A stretch of DNA of 64,000 nt from Bradyrhizobium sp. 139 (GTDB lineage: Bacteria > Pseudomonadota > Alphaproteobacteria > Rhizobiales > Xanthobacteraceae). The notes beneath the pieces were generated by a model, which had not been told where the DNA came from, did not search any database, and saw only the letters and a program-made list of their open reading frames with translations. The DNA lies in NCBI RefSeq assembly GCF_023074175.1, contig NZ_JADPKS010000104.1, positions 86,773 to 150,772 of the forward strand. Direction: 5' to 3'. Positions 17,645 through 25,937 of this stretch are shown here, one piece after another; position 1 is the stretch's first letter, and the number at the start of each line of letters is the position of its first letter. Position numbers and translations under genes: made by a program.

Positions 17645-17669
17645 AACCGGGATGGGCTTCCATCGTTCC
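17645..17669 (-). promoter_or_regulatory. Possible sigma EcfG-type promoter for copper-storage gene
   Basis: Minus strand GGAAC (17669-17665), 16 bases, GGTT (17648-17645). One mismatch from consensus in the weakest -10 position. It would give a leader of about 140 bases before the start at 17494. Confidence 0.45.
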
Positions 17670-17934
17670 AATAGGAGCCGTCTGCCGGATCCCGCCGGAC
17701 CGAGCTGTGGCTTGCTTCAAGGCCTAGGTTGAGACAGGCGAAGTGCGGGAAAAAGCGCGAAGTCGCGCTCACAGTTCCCACACAGAAACCGAAATCAGGC
17801 GGGAACAGTTCAGCGACCCGACCAACCGGAGCGCCCTTTGCCGAGCCATGAAGGCAGGCGTGCCAATCGTTGCGATGCGGGGAAGCTACGAGCGTGGGTT
17901 AAAGCAAACCACTGCTTCGTCGCCCTCGCGTATG

Positions 17935-17959
17935 GGAACACGTTCATTCGTGGCGCGTT
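17935..17959 (+). promoter_or_regulatory. Sigma EcfG-type promoter, perfect consensus
   Basis: GGAAC at 17935-17939, exactly 16 bases, CGTT at 17956-17959. This matches the general stress sigma factor consensus of alphaproteobacteria at every position. The transcript would start near 17966 and lead into the PLD-VTT gene at 18072. Confidence 0.75.
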
Positions 17960-18071
17960 TTTCTGGCATGATCCATTGACTTGGCGCCGGCCAATGATCC
18001 CATGGTGCTCTTGAGGTGTTCGCCTGCTACAAAGCTCCTCCATTCTCGTTCCCGGAAAAACCGTCTGGAGA

Positions 18072-20126
18072 ATGTGCGGAGCAACCCGCGTTGCGGTTCT
18101 GAATGATGCTGCCGAATATTTCGGCGCCCTTCGAGCAACGCTTCTGCTGGCCAAGAGGCAAATCTACATTGTCGGATGGGACATTCACAGCAGGACACGC
18201 CTAGTCGGGCCGTCCGGCCGCGCAGACGACGGCTTTCCGGAACAGTTCGGCGATTTCCTGAAGGCGCTGGTGCGGACCCGGCCCGAGCTTCAGATTCACA
18301 TTCTGATCTGGAATTTTTCTGGCCTGTATGCTGCCGAGCGAGAATTGGATTCAGCGGAAAGATTTACCTCGGGCTGTTCCGGCAATATCCGGTTCTGCCT
18401 TGATCCAAGCCTACCGCTTGGCTCGGCCCAGCATCAGAAAATGGTTGTCATCGATGACGTGATCGCATTCGCGGGTGGTCTAGACCTGACGATCCGACGC
18501 TGGGACACGAGCGAACATCTGACCGAAAACCCATATCGAAAAGACCCCTACGGCAAACCTTATCCACCTTTTCATGACGTCCAGTGCATGGTCGAGGGCG
18601 AGGTCGCAAGTGCTCTGGCCGAAATCGCACGGAAACGGTGCGCTCTCATGGGCTGGAGGACGGAACCGATCGCGACTGCGCCCGGCCAACGATGGCCGCA
18701 CTCGATCGCGGTTCACGCAAGCAGGATTCCAGTAGGCGTCGCGCGGACAGAGGTCGGACAAGCGGCTGAAAATCGGGTCCGCGAAGTCGTCCGGCTTTTC
18801 GAAGCCTCCATTCGCGCCGCCACACGGTTCATCTACGTCGAAAGCCAGTTCACAACGGCGGGGGCGATCGCCGACCTGCTTGCGCAACGCATGGCGGAAA
18901 TTCCGTCGCTGCGCGTTCTGATCGTGACACCCCGGGCGCATTCGTCGTGGCTGGAGACACAGGCGATGCAGGGCGGTCGAGCGGTGTTCATGCGCGCGTT
19001 CCAGACAGCCCGGGTCACGGATCGGCTCCGAATAGTTTACCCATTGGTTGGCGACGAGGATCAGGCGTCAGCCGTCATGGTCCATAGCAAGCTCATGATC
19101 GTGGACGACGATTTTCTGCGCATCGGTTCGGCGAACCTGAACAACAGATCGATGGGTGCAGATACCGAATGCGATCTTGCCTTCGAAGCCGGTTGCGAGG
19201 CGCACCGCGCATTTATTCGATCCGTGCGACGCAAACTGATCGGTCATTTCTGCGGGTTGGCCGAGCATGAAGTTGCGGCGGCAGAGCATGATCTTTTCGC
19301 CCTGGTGGATGGAACTTCGAAACCAGGATCACGGATCATGCTCCGTCCCCTCGACCCGGAGGACGCGTCCTCTCGGGTCTTGACCGAAATTATTCAGCCG
19401 GTCGCGGATCCCGAGGATCCGCTCGATGTTGCGGCTGCCGCGCGGCAGGTATGGACTGGCAAAACGCTGCTTTCGATCGGGATACCCATCATCTCGCTGG
19501 TCGGCGTGGCCCTGGCGTGGCGCTACCTGTCGCCGAGCAGCTACGCCGATCTCGGCTTTGTGTCAGATCTCCTCGGGCATTACTCTCACTCTCCACTCGC
19601 GCCGTTCTATGCGATCACAGGCTTCATCCTTGGTGGCCTGGTCGCGTTTCCAGTGCTTGTCTTAATTGCCGCAACCTCGATCGTGCTCGGCCCATGGGCC
19701 GGTTCGTTGACGGCGACGGCCGGGGTTCTCCTGAGCGCGCTTATCCTTTTTGTGATCGGCCGTGTGCTGGGTCAGCAAACTCTGCAATCATTGCTTGGCC
19801 CGCGCGCCGTTCATATCCAAAAAGGGATCGTCAGTAAGGGGATCATTGCCGTGGCACTGATCCGAATGGTGCCGATCGCTCCATTTTCCGTCGTCAACCT
19901 ACTAGCGGGAGCGAGCAAGCTGAAGCTGGGCGACTTTCTGATAGGAACCGTCCTTGGCATGGTTCCAGGGATCGCGGCGATGGCTGCACTCGGCTCCCAG
20001 CTTGCGGATTTTGTCAATCAAGCCAGCGCATCGAAGGCGCTCGCCATCGGGCTGACGATCGTACTTTGGATGATGATCTGCCTCGGCGTGCAATTCGTTC
20101 TAACCTTGCTGGGTGAGCGGCGTTGA
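18072..20126 (+). CDS. Phospholipase D-like protein fused to a VTT (DedA/SNARE-associated) membrane domain
   Basis: 684 residues. Two HKD motifs of the phospholipase D superfamily are present: HQKMVVIDD near residue 121 and HSKLMIVDD near residue 337, the latter followed by IGSANLNNRSMG. From about residue 470 on there are several membrane spans and a VTT domain (GWAGSLTATAG-like glycine segment, FVIGRVLG, IRMVPIAPFSVVN, LLAGASKLKLGDFLIGT). It is probably an inner-membrane phosphatidyltransferase or phospholipase acting on phospholipids; VTT proteins can act as lipid scramblases. An in-frame stop at 18012 and GGAGA before 18072 fix the start. It overlaps the next gene by one base (TGATG). Confidence 0.92.
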   Translation: MCGATRVAVLNDAAEYFGALRATLLLAKRQIYIVGWDIHSRTRLVGPSGRADDGFPEQFGDFLKALVRTRPELQIHILIWNFSGLYAAERELDSAERFTSGCSGNIRFCLDPSLPLGSAQHQKMVVIDDVIAFAGGLDLTIRRWDTSEHLTENPYRKDPYGKPYPPFHDVQCMVEGEVASALAEIARKRCALMGWRTEPIATAPGQRWPHSIAVHASRIPVGVARTEVGQAAENRVREVVRLFEASIRAATRFIYVESQFTTAGAIADLLAQRMAEIPSLRVLIVTPRAHSSWLETQAMQGGRAVFMRAFQTARVTDRLRIVYPLVGDEDQASAVMVHSKLMIVDDDFLRIGSANLNNRSMGADTECDLAFEAGCEAHRAFIRSVRRKLIGHFCGLAEHEVAAAEHDLFALVDGTSKPGSRIMLRPLDPEDASSRVLTEIIQPVADPEDPLDVAAAARQVWTGKTLLSIGIPIISLVGVALAWRYLSPSSYADLGFVSDLLGHYSHSPLAPFYAITGFILGGLVAFPVLVLIAATSIVLGPWAGSLTATAGVLLSALILFVIGRVLGQQTLQSLLGPRAVHIQKGIVSKGIIAVALIRMVPIAPFSVVNLLAGASKLKLGDFLIGTVLGMVPGIAAMAALGSQLADFVNQASASKALAIGLTIVLWMMICLGVQFVLTLLGERR

Positions 20127-20806
20127 TGACGACGATTCGGGTATTGACCTGGAACGTACACGGCACGTTCAACCTCAATCCGAAGTTCGACCTTGCCGGC
20201 GTATGCGCGACCATTCGGAAATGGTCGCCAGATATTGCTGCCTTGCAGGAGGTCGACTCGCGAAATAGGACAGCTGACCCGTTCAAAGAGCTTGCCAAGG
20301 CGGTCGGCCGACATCAATTCGATGCTCGATCTATCGTCACGAAGGATGGCGACTACGGTCAGGTTCTGCTGAGCCGCTGGCCATTTGTCGATGAGCCAAC
20401 GGTGACGGACGTCTCCTATCAGGAGCGAGAGCCGCGGCGGGCCATCTCCGCGCACATCGAATGCCCAATCGGCAGAGTCAGAGTGGTTGCCACTCATCTG
20501 GGGCTGAGCATCCGTGAGCGGCGCGCTCAGGCGGCTGCGTTGGCGCGCCTGATCGATGCGCCGCTGACAGCCGTCGTCGGTGACTTCAACGACTGGTTCT
20601 GGGTGAAGTCGGTCAGAGGTGTACTGGCACAACACTGCCCATCGAGAACGAGACTGCGGACGTTCCCCTCGCGTTTTCCGATCATGCGACTTGATCGGAT
20701 TTACGTCGCTCCCGGTGGTGAAATCATGGAGGCATGGACAGATCGCAGCGCGCGAGCCTACTCGGACCATTTGCCCGTGCTGGCCGACATTGCAGTGGCC
20801 AGGTAA
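20126..20806 (+). CDS. Endonuclease/exonuclease/phosphatase-family protein
   Basis: 226 residues. All the metal and catalytic motifs of the EEP fold are seen: TWNVHGT (Asn), LQEVDSR (Glu), VVATHLG, GDFNDW (Asp/Asn) and SDHLPVLAD (Asp-His). It starts at the ATG that overlaps the stop of the PLD-VTT gene, so they are coupled. The pairing with a PLD protein resembles ybhP next to the cardiolipin synthase clsB (ybhO) in enterobacteria, which hints at a phospholipid phosphodiesterase rather than a nuclease. That is inference. Confidence 0.88.
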   Translation: MTTIRVLTWNVHGTFNLNPKFDLAGVCATIRKWSPDIAALQEVDSRNRTADPFKELAKAVGRHQFDARSIVTKDGDYGQVLLSRWPFVDEPTVTDVSYQEREPRRAISAHIECPIGRVRVVATHLGLSIRERRAQAAALARLIDAPLTAVVGDFNDWFWVKSVRGVLAQHCPSRTRLRTFPSRFPIMRLDRIYVAPGGEIMEAWTDRSARAYSDHLPVLADIAVAR

Positions 20807-21031
20807 ATTCGCTCTGCGTTGCTTGCCCCGACGGGCATCGCAGATAACGGCAATCGACGTGGCCGGACACCTCGCGCGCAGCTACAACATGCGTGCCTCG
20901 TTCCAGCTCGCGCGCATAGCCAATGCTACCATTGTCGGATCAATGTTCCATTTGGAGCATATTCTTCGACAACGTAAGCATCCTCCGCGCCGGAAGGCGT
21001 GCCCAACGGTCCTGCGAAAGAGAGATACCAC

Positions 21032-21475
21032 TCAGGCGGCAGCGAAGCTCTGGTTGTGTTGCTGGCTCGGCTGCGTGATGCCATGCAGCGCCCTGGCAGT
21101 CGCTGGCGACTGGTGGGCCAAATCGCTGAGAGACACGATTCCCACGAGACGCTTGTTTCGATCCACGACCGGCAATCGCCGCACCTGGATCTCGCTCATG
21201 TTGGCGCACACGTGCGATATATCCTCGTGCTCGAAGCAGTATTTCACTTCCTGTGTCATTGCATCGCGAACTCTGGCATTCGGCCCCTTACCCTCCGCGA
21301 TGCAACGCACCGCAATATCGCGGTCGGTGATCATACCGACGAGCCGGTCACCTTCAGCCACAGGAAGCACGCCGCAATCGCAATCCTTCATCATTTTGGC
21401 TGCATGCTGGAGCGTATCGTCCGGACCTATGAGTTTGGCGTCGCGCTTCATTACGTTGATTATTTTCATGGTCAT
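21032..21475 (-). CDS. CBS-domain protein (tandem CBS pair)
   Basis: 147 residues made of two CBS domains, about residues 8-65 (DTLQHAAKMMKDCDCGVLPVAEGDRLVGMITDRDI) and 75-130 (ISHVCANMSEIQVRRLPVVDRNKRLVGIVSLSDL). There is no extra catalytic domain. Such pairs bind adenine nucleotides and act as energy or stress sensors. The start could be the ATG at 21475 or 21469. It lies alone, downstream-facing the EEP gene, and has a weak EcfG-like element upstream. Confidence 0.9.
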   Translation of the reverse strand: MTMKIINVMKRDAKLIGPDDTLQHAAKMMKDCDCGVLPVAEGDRLVGMITDRDIAVRCIAEGKGPNARVRDAMTQEVKYCFEHEDISHVCANMSEIQVRRLPVVDRNKRLVGIVSLSDLAHQSPATARALHGITQPSQQHNQSFAAA

Positions 21476-21827
21476 CTCCTATGGCCGCCGTCATCCGCAG
21501 CTCTCGGAGCGAACTCGGCGGATTCTTCCATTGACGTGCGAACTGCAAGTCAACTGACCCGGTGGCCCCGCGTTCCCAGCCGCGACCGCCATCGCGGCTG
21601 CTGAATGGAACCGCAAGCCGGGCATGATCATCGCCTTGGTAGCACAGCGGCTCGCCTGCTCGACGGGTCGCGCTCGATCCAAGCGGCGCGCAAGGCAATG
21701 CTCCAAATTTCGTTGAGAGCCACCGGACCTACGTGAGAAATTAAACGCGCCAGCGCTTAGGAACCGGATGGGTGTAATCGGCTTTTAGCTTTTCCATTCG
21801 GTTGATTCTGTCCGGGACGAGATCATC
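21476..21827. other. Intergenic region between divergent CBS and oxidoreductase genes
   Basis: 352 bases without a supportable gene. It contains a possible leftward stress promoter at 21552-21576. I see no clear promoter for the rightward gene. Confidence 0.45.
21552..21576 (-). promoter_or_regulatory. Weak sigma EcfG-like element (GGAAC-N16-AGTT)
   Basis: Minus strand GGAAC (21576-21572), 16 bases, AGTT (21555-21552). The GTT core is kept and the first base differs. It would drive the CBS gene with a leader of about 70 bases. Confidence 0.35.
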
Positions 21828-22754
21828 ATGAAAGCTGTACGGTTGCATTCATTTGGTGGACCCGAAGTCCTCAAGCTTGACGAACTCCAGATGCCCCAGC
21901 CGCGCGAGGACGAAGTCGTCCTGAGGGTGCAAGCGGCCAGCGTCAATCCCATCGACTGGAAGATGCGCTCGGGCAAGTCCGGCTTGAAGCGGGAGCAATT
22001 GCCCGTCGTGCTCGGGCGCGACGTGTCAGGCACGGTTGAACTCTGCGGGGTGGACGCGCACACGCTGAGGAAAGGCGATCCGATCTATGCCATGCTCGGA
22101 TGGGATCGCGGTGGCTACGAAGAGTATGTGCTGGTCAAGGCAGTTGAAGGTGCCGTCAAACCCTCCAGTCTCGATCATGTTCACGCTGCGGCCGTACCGC
22201 TTGCAGCATTGACAGCCTGGCAAGGCTTGTTCGACCATGGTGGCCTCAAGGCCGGACAGCGCGTCCTGATCCACGGCGGGGCCGGCGGCGTTGGCCATTT
22301 CGCAATTCAGTTCGCGAAGGCAAAAGGCGCGTTCGTCGCGACGACGGTCTCGGCCAGCGGTATCGATTTTACCGGGAAGCTCGGCGCTGATCAGGCAGTC
22401 GACTACAAAGCCGAGCGCTTCGAGAACGTGGTGCGCGATATCGATCTGGTTTTCGATCTCATCGGCGGCGAGACCCAGGAACGCTCCTGGGCCGTGCTCA
22501 AGGACGGCGGAACGATCGTGTCGACGCTGGCTCAGCCGTCGGAAGAAAAGGCCAAACAGCGGCACGCGCGCGCGGTCGTCTATATGGCACGGCCGAACGC
22601 CGCACAGCTCAACGAGATCGGCGAACTGATCGACGCGGGGAAGGTCCGTCCAATCGTCGACGCGACCTTTCCGTTGAGCCAGGCCGGCGCGGCTCAGCAG
22701 AAGCTCGAAACTGAGCACACACAGGGCAAGATCGTGCTCGACCTTGCGGCCTGA
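21828..22754 (+). CDS. NADP-dependent quinone oxidoreductase-like protein
   Basis: 308 residues of the medium-chain dehydrogenase fold. The GroES-like first half begins MKAVRLHSFGGPEVLKL, and the nucleotide site is IHGGAGGVGHFAIQFAK near residues 148-164. The zinc-ligand cysteines of alcohol dehydrogenases are missing, which fits the zinc-free quinone/enone reductase branch. It would reduce quinones or enones with NADPH in the cytosol, a detoxification role. It is a single-gene unit. Confidence 0.9.
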   Translation: MKAVRLHSFGGPEVLKLDELQMPQPREDEVVLRVQAASVNPIDWKMRSGKSGLKREQLPVVLGRDVSGTVELCGVDAHTLRKGDPIYAMLGWDRGGYEEYVLVKAVEGAVKPSSLDHVHAAAVPLAALTAWQGLFDHGGLKAGQRVLIHGGAGGVGHFAIQFAKAKGAFVATTVSASGIDFTGKLGADQAVDYKAERFENVVRDIDLVFDLIGGETQERSWAVLKDGGTIVSTLAQPSEEKAKQRHARAVVYMARPNAAQLNEIGELIDAGKVRPIVDATFPLSQAGAAQQKLETEHTQGKIVLDLAA

Positions 22755-22799
22755 ACGCAGGAAATGAGTGCCAAGGAAGTTCGAGAGATCGCGTTCAGA

Positions 22800-23753
22800 C
22801 TAGCCAGCGGCAATTCTGCGAATCGCGTCAGCAATCGGCTGGCTCGCCGACAGAATCGTGACTTTTTCCGCAACCAGGCGCGCGTCGAGACGGAAGGGCG
22901 GTATCGTATCCGAAACAATGATCCGATCCACCAGACTACTCGCGACCAGTTCTTCGCCGCAGCGAAGGAACAGGCCATGTGTGGCGGCCGCAATTACATA
23001 GGCCGCCCCGCCCTCGCGGCAGGCCTTCACCGCGCGCAGCATGGTGGAGCCGGTAGCGATCATATCGTCAAAGGCAATCACCGTTCGGTCCCGGACGCCG
23101 TCCGGAACCTCCTCGGTACTGACGACGTGGTCTATTCGCCGTTTGGCCAGCGCATTCAGTTCGACGTCCTCATTCATGGTTGTGCTAAGCGCATCGCGGA
23201 AGCTTTCGGCGCGTTTTACGCCCCCGATATCGGGCGAAATGACCTCGATATCCTGATCAGCGAGAGCTTTGCCAAAATGCGTGGCGAAGAGTTGAGCGCA
23301 CTCGACGTTCACCGCCGGAATCCGAAACGCATTTTCGAAGGCAGCCGTATCGTGCACATCCAGCGCCACAACCGCATTCACGCCGGCGGCTTCGAGAAGT
23401 TGCGCAACATACCGCAGCGAAAGCGGCTCGCCCGATTTGGTGCGCCGGTCCTGCCGCGCATAGCAAAGATAGGGCGCGATCAGGACCACGCGCGCGGCGC
23501 CCGCATCCTTCAAGGCACCCGCGAAAAGCAGCACATCGCATAGCTTGTCATGTACGCTGCGGGACGGTCCGTCATACAACGACTGGATCACGAACGCCTC
23601 CCGCCCGCGCGCGTCGGCCAGCGGCCTGAGCTTGCACTCACCATCATCGAAGCGCGTTTCTTCATGTTCTGCCAGGCCGGCACCCAGGCAGGCTGCGATA
23701 GTGCCTGCATGGGCGCGAGTGGCTTCCGGGGAAAAGATCAGCGGCTTGTTCAT
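22800..23753 (-). CDS. Ribose-phosphate pyrophosphokinase homologue
   Basis: 317 residues from the ATG at 23753. The active-site segments of PRPP synthetase are present: YLCYARQDRRTKSGEP (ATP and ribose-5-phosphate loop), LDVHD, ISPDIGGVKRA and the PRPP loop FDDMIATGST. It differs from the housekeeping enzyme in the flexible loop (TKSGEPLSLRY in place of the usual RVRSARVPIT type), so it is a divergent paralogue. It ends a leftward run of stress genes, 171 bases after the 39-residue protein gene. It probably supplies PRPP during stress; this is inference. Confidence 0.88.
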   Translation of the reverse strand: MNKPLIFSPEATRAHAGTIAACLGAGLAEHEETRFDDGECKLRPLADARGREAFVIQSLYDGPSRSVHDKLCDVLLFAGALKDAGAARVVLIAPYLCYARQDRRTKSGEPLSLRYVAQLLEAAGVNAVVALDVHDTAAFENAFRIPAVNVECAQLFATHFGKALADQDIEVISPDIGGVKRAESFRDALSTTMNEDVELNALAKRRIDHVVSTEEVPDGVRDRTVIAFDDMIATGSTMLRAVKACREGGAAYVIAAATHGLFLRCGEELVASSLVDRIIVSDTIPPFRLDARLVAEKVTILSASQPIADAIRRIAAG

Positions 23754-23924
23754 GAGAGACCTGCCCTGGCGAGGAGAAGCTCCTGATGGAACGCGACACG
23801 ACATCGTCGCGCCTTTGGTTAAACGACCGTTGACCTGCGGAAACGGTCGAGATGCTTCGTGCCGGGTGCGACGAGGTCGTATGTCCCGCAACGCCCGGGA
23901 ATTTTATGGCGGTGGGCACCACGT

Positions 23925-24044
23925 TCAGGCGCGCGATCCGGCCAGCCAGGCAGCTGTGGCGATAACGGTCATTCCGATCGCAAAACAGATGGAAGCTGCG
24001 GGAATAGCCCGGCGCATTTTCACCGATGGTACGCTTTCGGTCAT
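23925..24044 (-). CDS. 39-residue single-span membrane protein
   Basis: A very short gene: MTESVPSVKMRR, then a hydrophobic span of about 22 residues (IPAASICFAIGMTVIATAAWL) and a short tail. GGAGG stands 6-10 bases before the ATG at 24044, a strong ribosome site. It starts 39 bases after the NuoB stop, same strand. The function is unknown; a small membrane partner or stress peptide is possible. Confidence 0.6.
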   Translation of the reverse strand: MTESVPSVKMRRAIPAASICFAIGMTVIATAAWLAGSRA

Positions 24045-24083
24045 GAGGCGCCTCCACCCACCCGGCGAGCGTCCCGAAGCTTG

Positions 24084-24677
24084 TCACCGCTCAATCGTGC
24101 CCGTTCGCCGTATCTTCTTTTGCAGGAGCATAACTCCGTACAACAGTGCCTCGGCGGTGGGTGGACAGCCCGGGACATAGATGTCGACCGGGACGATCCG
24201 ATCGCAACCGCGCACCACCGAATACGAATAGTGGTAATAGCCGCCACCATTCGCGCACGATCCCATCGAGATCACATAGCGCGGCTCCGGCATCTGATCG
24301 TACACCTTGCGCAATGCTGGCGCCATTTTGTTGCACAATGTGCCGGCAACAATCATCACGTCGGATTGGCGCGGCGAGGCGCGCGGGGCAAAGCCGAAGC
24401 GTTCGGCGTCGTAGCGTGGCATCGCCATCTGCATCATTTCGATCGCGCAGCAGGCGAGGCCGAAGGTCATCCACATCAGCGAGCCACTACGTGCCCAGGT
24501 AATCAGGTTGTCTGCGGATGTGACCAGAAAACCCCGGTCCGACAGTTCGTGGTTCACTTCACGAAAGAAATGATCGTCCGCGCCAACTTGCGGGCCGGCC
24601 TGGCGATGGACGGTCCCGATCGGCGCGGCCGTCATGGCTGAATGCCCGCTTTGCATTATGAGTTGACTGTTGCCCAT
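24084..24677 (-). CDS. nuoB: NADH-quinone oxidoreductase subunit B paralogue, orphan
   Basis: 197 residues from ATG 24677 with GGGAGA upstream. The four cysteines that hold cluster N2 in complex I are present: Cys76 and Cys77 (GLACCAIEM), Cys141 (GSCANGG) and Cys171 (PGCPP). No other nuo gene is in the window, so it is not part of the main nuo operon. It lies between two tiny membrane-protein genes and near a PRPP synthetase homologue, downstream of a stress promoter. It may replace the housekeeping subunit in stress or serve another [NiFe]-hydrogenase-like or complex-I-like assembly. Confidence 0.92.
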   Translation of the reverse strand: MGNSQLIMQSGHSAMTAAPIGTVHRQAGPQVGADDHFFREVNHELSDRGFLVTSADNLITWARSGSLMWMTFGLACCAIEMMQMAMPRYDAERFGFAPRASPRQSDVMIVAGTLCNKMAPALRKVYDQMPEPRYVISMGSCANGGGYYHYSYSVVRGCDRIVPVDIYVPGCPPTAEALLYGVMLLQKKIRRTGTIER

Positions 24678-24709
24678 GCAAATCTCCCGCTGGCGGCGCA
24701 GGGCCTGGT

Positions 24710-24874
24710 TCAATGAGCAAATCGGGCGAAGGCGAGAAGCAGGGCCAACACTGCGGCTCCCGCCAGCCCTGCGATAAAGATCGCGCGGCGCAGGGGAGTG
24801 CGGAGAATGATCTCGCCGCCTCTGGCCTTCTCGGCCGGATAAGGCGCTGTCTGGCGTTCGTTCCTTTCTGTCAT
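24710..24874 (-). CDS. 54-residue single-span membrane protein
   Basis: A charged N-terminus (MTERNERQTAPYPAEKARGGEIILRTPLRR) followed by one membrane span (AIFIAGLAGAAVLALLLAFA). The start at 24874 is preferred over upstream GTG/ATG codons, which give an Arg/His tail of no quality. The ribosome site is weak. It lies 32 bases before nuoB. A short basic EIILRTP-type segment before a C-terminal span is a form I recall from small Rhizobiales membrane proteins; no function is known. Confidence 0.6.
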   Translation of the reverse strand: MTERNERQTAPYPAEKARGGEIILRTPLRRAIFIAGLAGAAVLALLLAFARFAH

Positions 24875-25045
24875 CGCTGGATCGGCTCGGTTTCCATGCA
24901 TCCGGTTGGTTCTCGATACGGGCACGCCGCGCTCGCGCTCTGTGGGGCCAAATCAAAGCAGGGCGAAACGTTCCTGGCCGGCCGCCTCAAATGTCGCGAA
25001 CCGGCAGATGTTCCTCTTGATGCTGCGCGGGACTGCGCGGGTCGT

Positions 25046-25933
25046 TTAGATGAACGCCCCTGGATAATGTGACGTGCATGCCATGACCCAGGTGATTGCC
25101 TCACGATCATATTCATCACCTGATCGCCAGTTTTCAAAAAATGTGTTCAGGCGCTCGACGCGCTCGGGCCAAACATGCGTCGCTTGCAGACCCAAGGAAA
25201 CGCCGAAATTGGTGAATGCGAACTTTGTGTCGCGCAGCCGGGGCGCCCGACTGAAATAGCCCGGAGGATCAATCCACATCGTGTCGAGCGACCGCAGTGC
25301 GCGTTGCGCTTGCAAGGTGGCCCATGGCTCTTGTGGAAAGAAGTGAGCGAGCCACAGCATCATACCGAGCCCCAGGTCCTGGTCGATTTCGAGCCCGCGA
25401 TAGCTCTGCTCGATGATGATGCTCATTTCCGCGGTCTCGGGCCTGAGCACATCGCTGTCAAGCAGCCGATAGCTGATATAACCGTCATATGCATCCATGG
25501 CGCCCAGGCCATAGCCAGGATAGGGACCGCTCAAGTCTTCTTCCATTTTCCAGACCACACCGCGGCCCGGGATGACGAATGCCCGATGGATGTCGCGCGC
25601 CAGCGCAATGCCGCGTTCGCGGTATTCTGGCTTCACCTCGCCTAGCCGTGCCAGCGCAAAAAGCCACATCGCGAGGTAGTGAAAGTACTGTCCGTCGCGG
25701 CCGGCCGCCTCGCCGATGCGCAGCCCGCGCGGACGGCCGAGTACGCGTTCCACATCGCTCACCAGCCGTTCGGCTTCGTCGAGCCAGCGGCGCTCGCCCA
25801 GTTCGCGGTAAAGCGAGACGTACAGCACCACCCCAAAGGCATCGGTCCAGAGATAACGCGGGCCGTTCGGCCAGATCCGCTCGGCTCGCATCCAATCGAG
25901 TTTTTCCAACACATAGCCGATGTCCCGCAGCAT
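25046..25933 (-). CDS. Six-hairpin (alpha/alpha) glycosidase-like protein, uncharacterised
   Basis: 295 residues with regularly spaced helices and repeated aromatic/acidic motifs (WTDAFGVVLY, GRDGQYFHYLAMWLFAL, GYGLGAMDAYDGYISY, LGLGMMLWLAHFFPQE), which suggests an (alpha/alpha)6 barrel like that of glycoside hydrolases and lipocalin-like sugar epimerases. No signal peptide, so cytosolic. The catalytic residues cannot be assigned. It starts 4 bases after the stop of the methyltransferase-esterase gene, so it is the second gene of that operon. Confidence 0.6.
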   Translation of the reverse strand: MLRDIGYVLEKLDWMRAERIWPNGPRYLWTDAFGVVLYVSLYRELGERRWLDEAERLVSDVERVLGRPRGLRIGEAAGRDGQYFHYLAMWLFALARLGEVKPEYRERGIALARDIHRAFVIPGRGVVWKMEEDLSGPYPGYGLGAMDAYDGYISYRLLDSDVLRPETAEMSIIIEQSYRGLEIDQDLGLGMMLWLAHFFPQEPWATLQAQRALRSLDTMWIDPPGYFSRAPRLRDTKFAFTNFGVSLGLQATHVWPERVERLNTFFENWRSGDEYDREAITWVMACTSHYPGAFI

Positions 25934-25937
25934 CGGG

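Larger units (their letters stand above)
17495..18071. other. Intergenic region between divergent copper-storage and PLD genes
   Basis: 577 bases with no gene I can support; the short open frames on both strands are Arg/Ser-rich and unrelated to known families. The region holds a leftward GGAAC-N16-GGTT element (17645-17669) and a rightward perfect GGAAC-N16-CGTT element (17935-17959), so its role is to carry two divergent promoters. Confidence 0.55.

Noticed and set aside
17491..17781. Possible 96-residue gene on the minus strand upstream of the copper-storage gene
   Set aside because: No family, Arg/Gly/Pro-rich shadow-type composition, and it overlaps the putative promoter at 17645-17669.
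21762..21790. GGAAC at about 21759 as a stress promoter for the quinone-oxidoreductase-like gene
   Set aside because: Sixteen bases later the sequence is GCTT, without the GTT core, so the match is poor.
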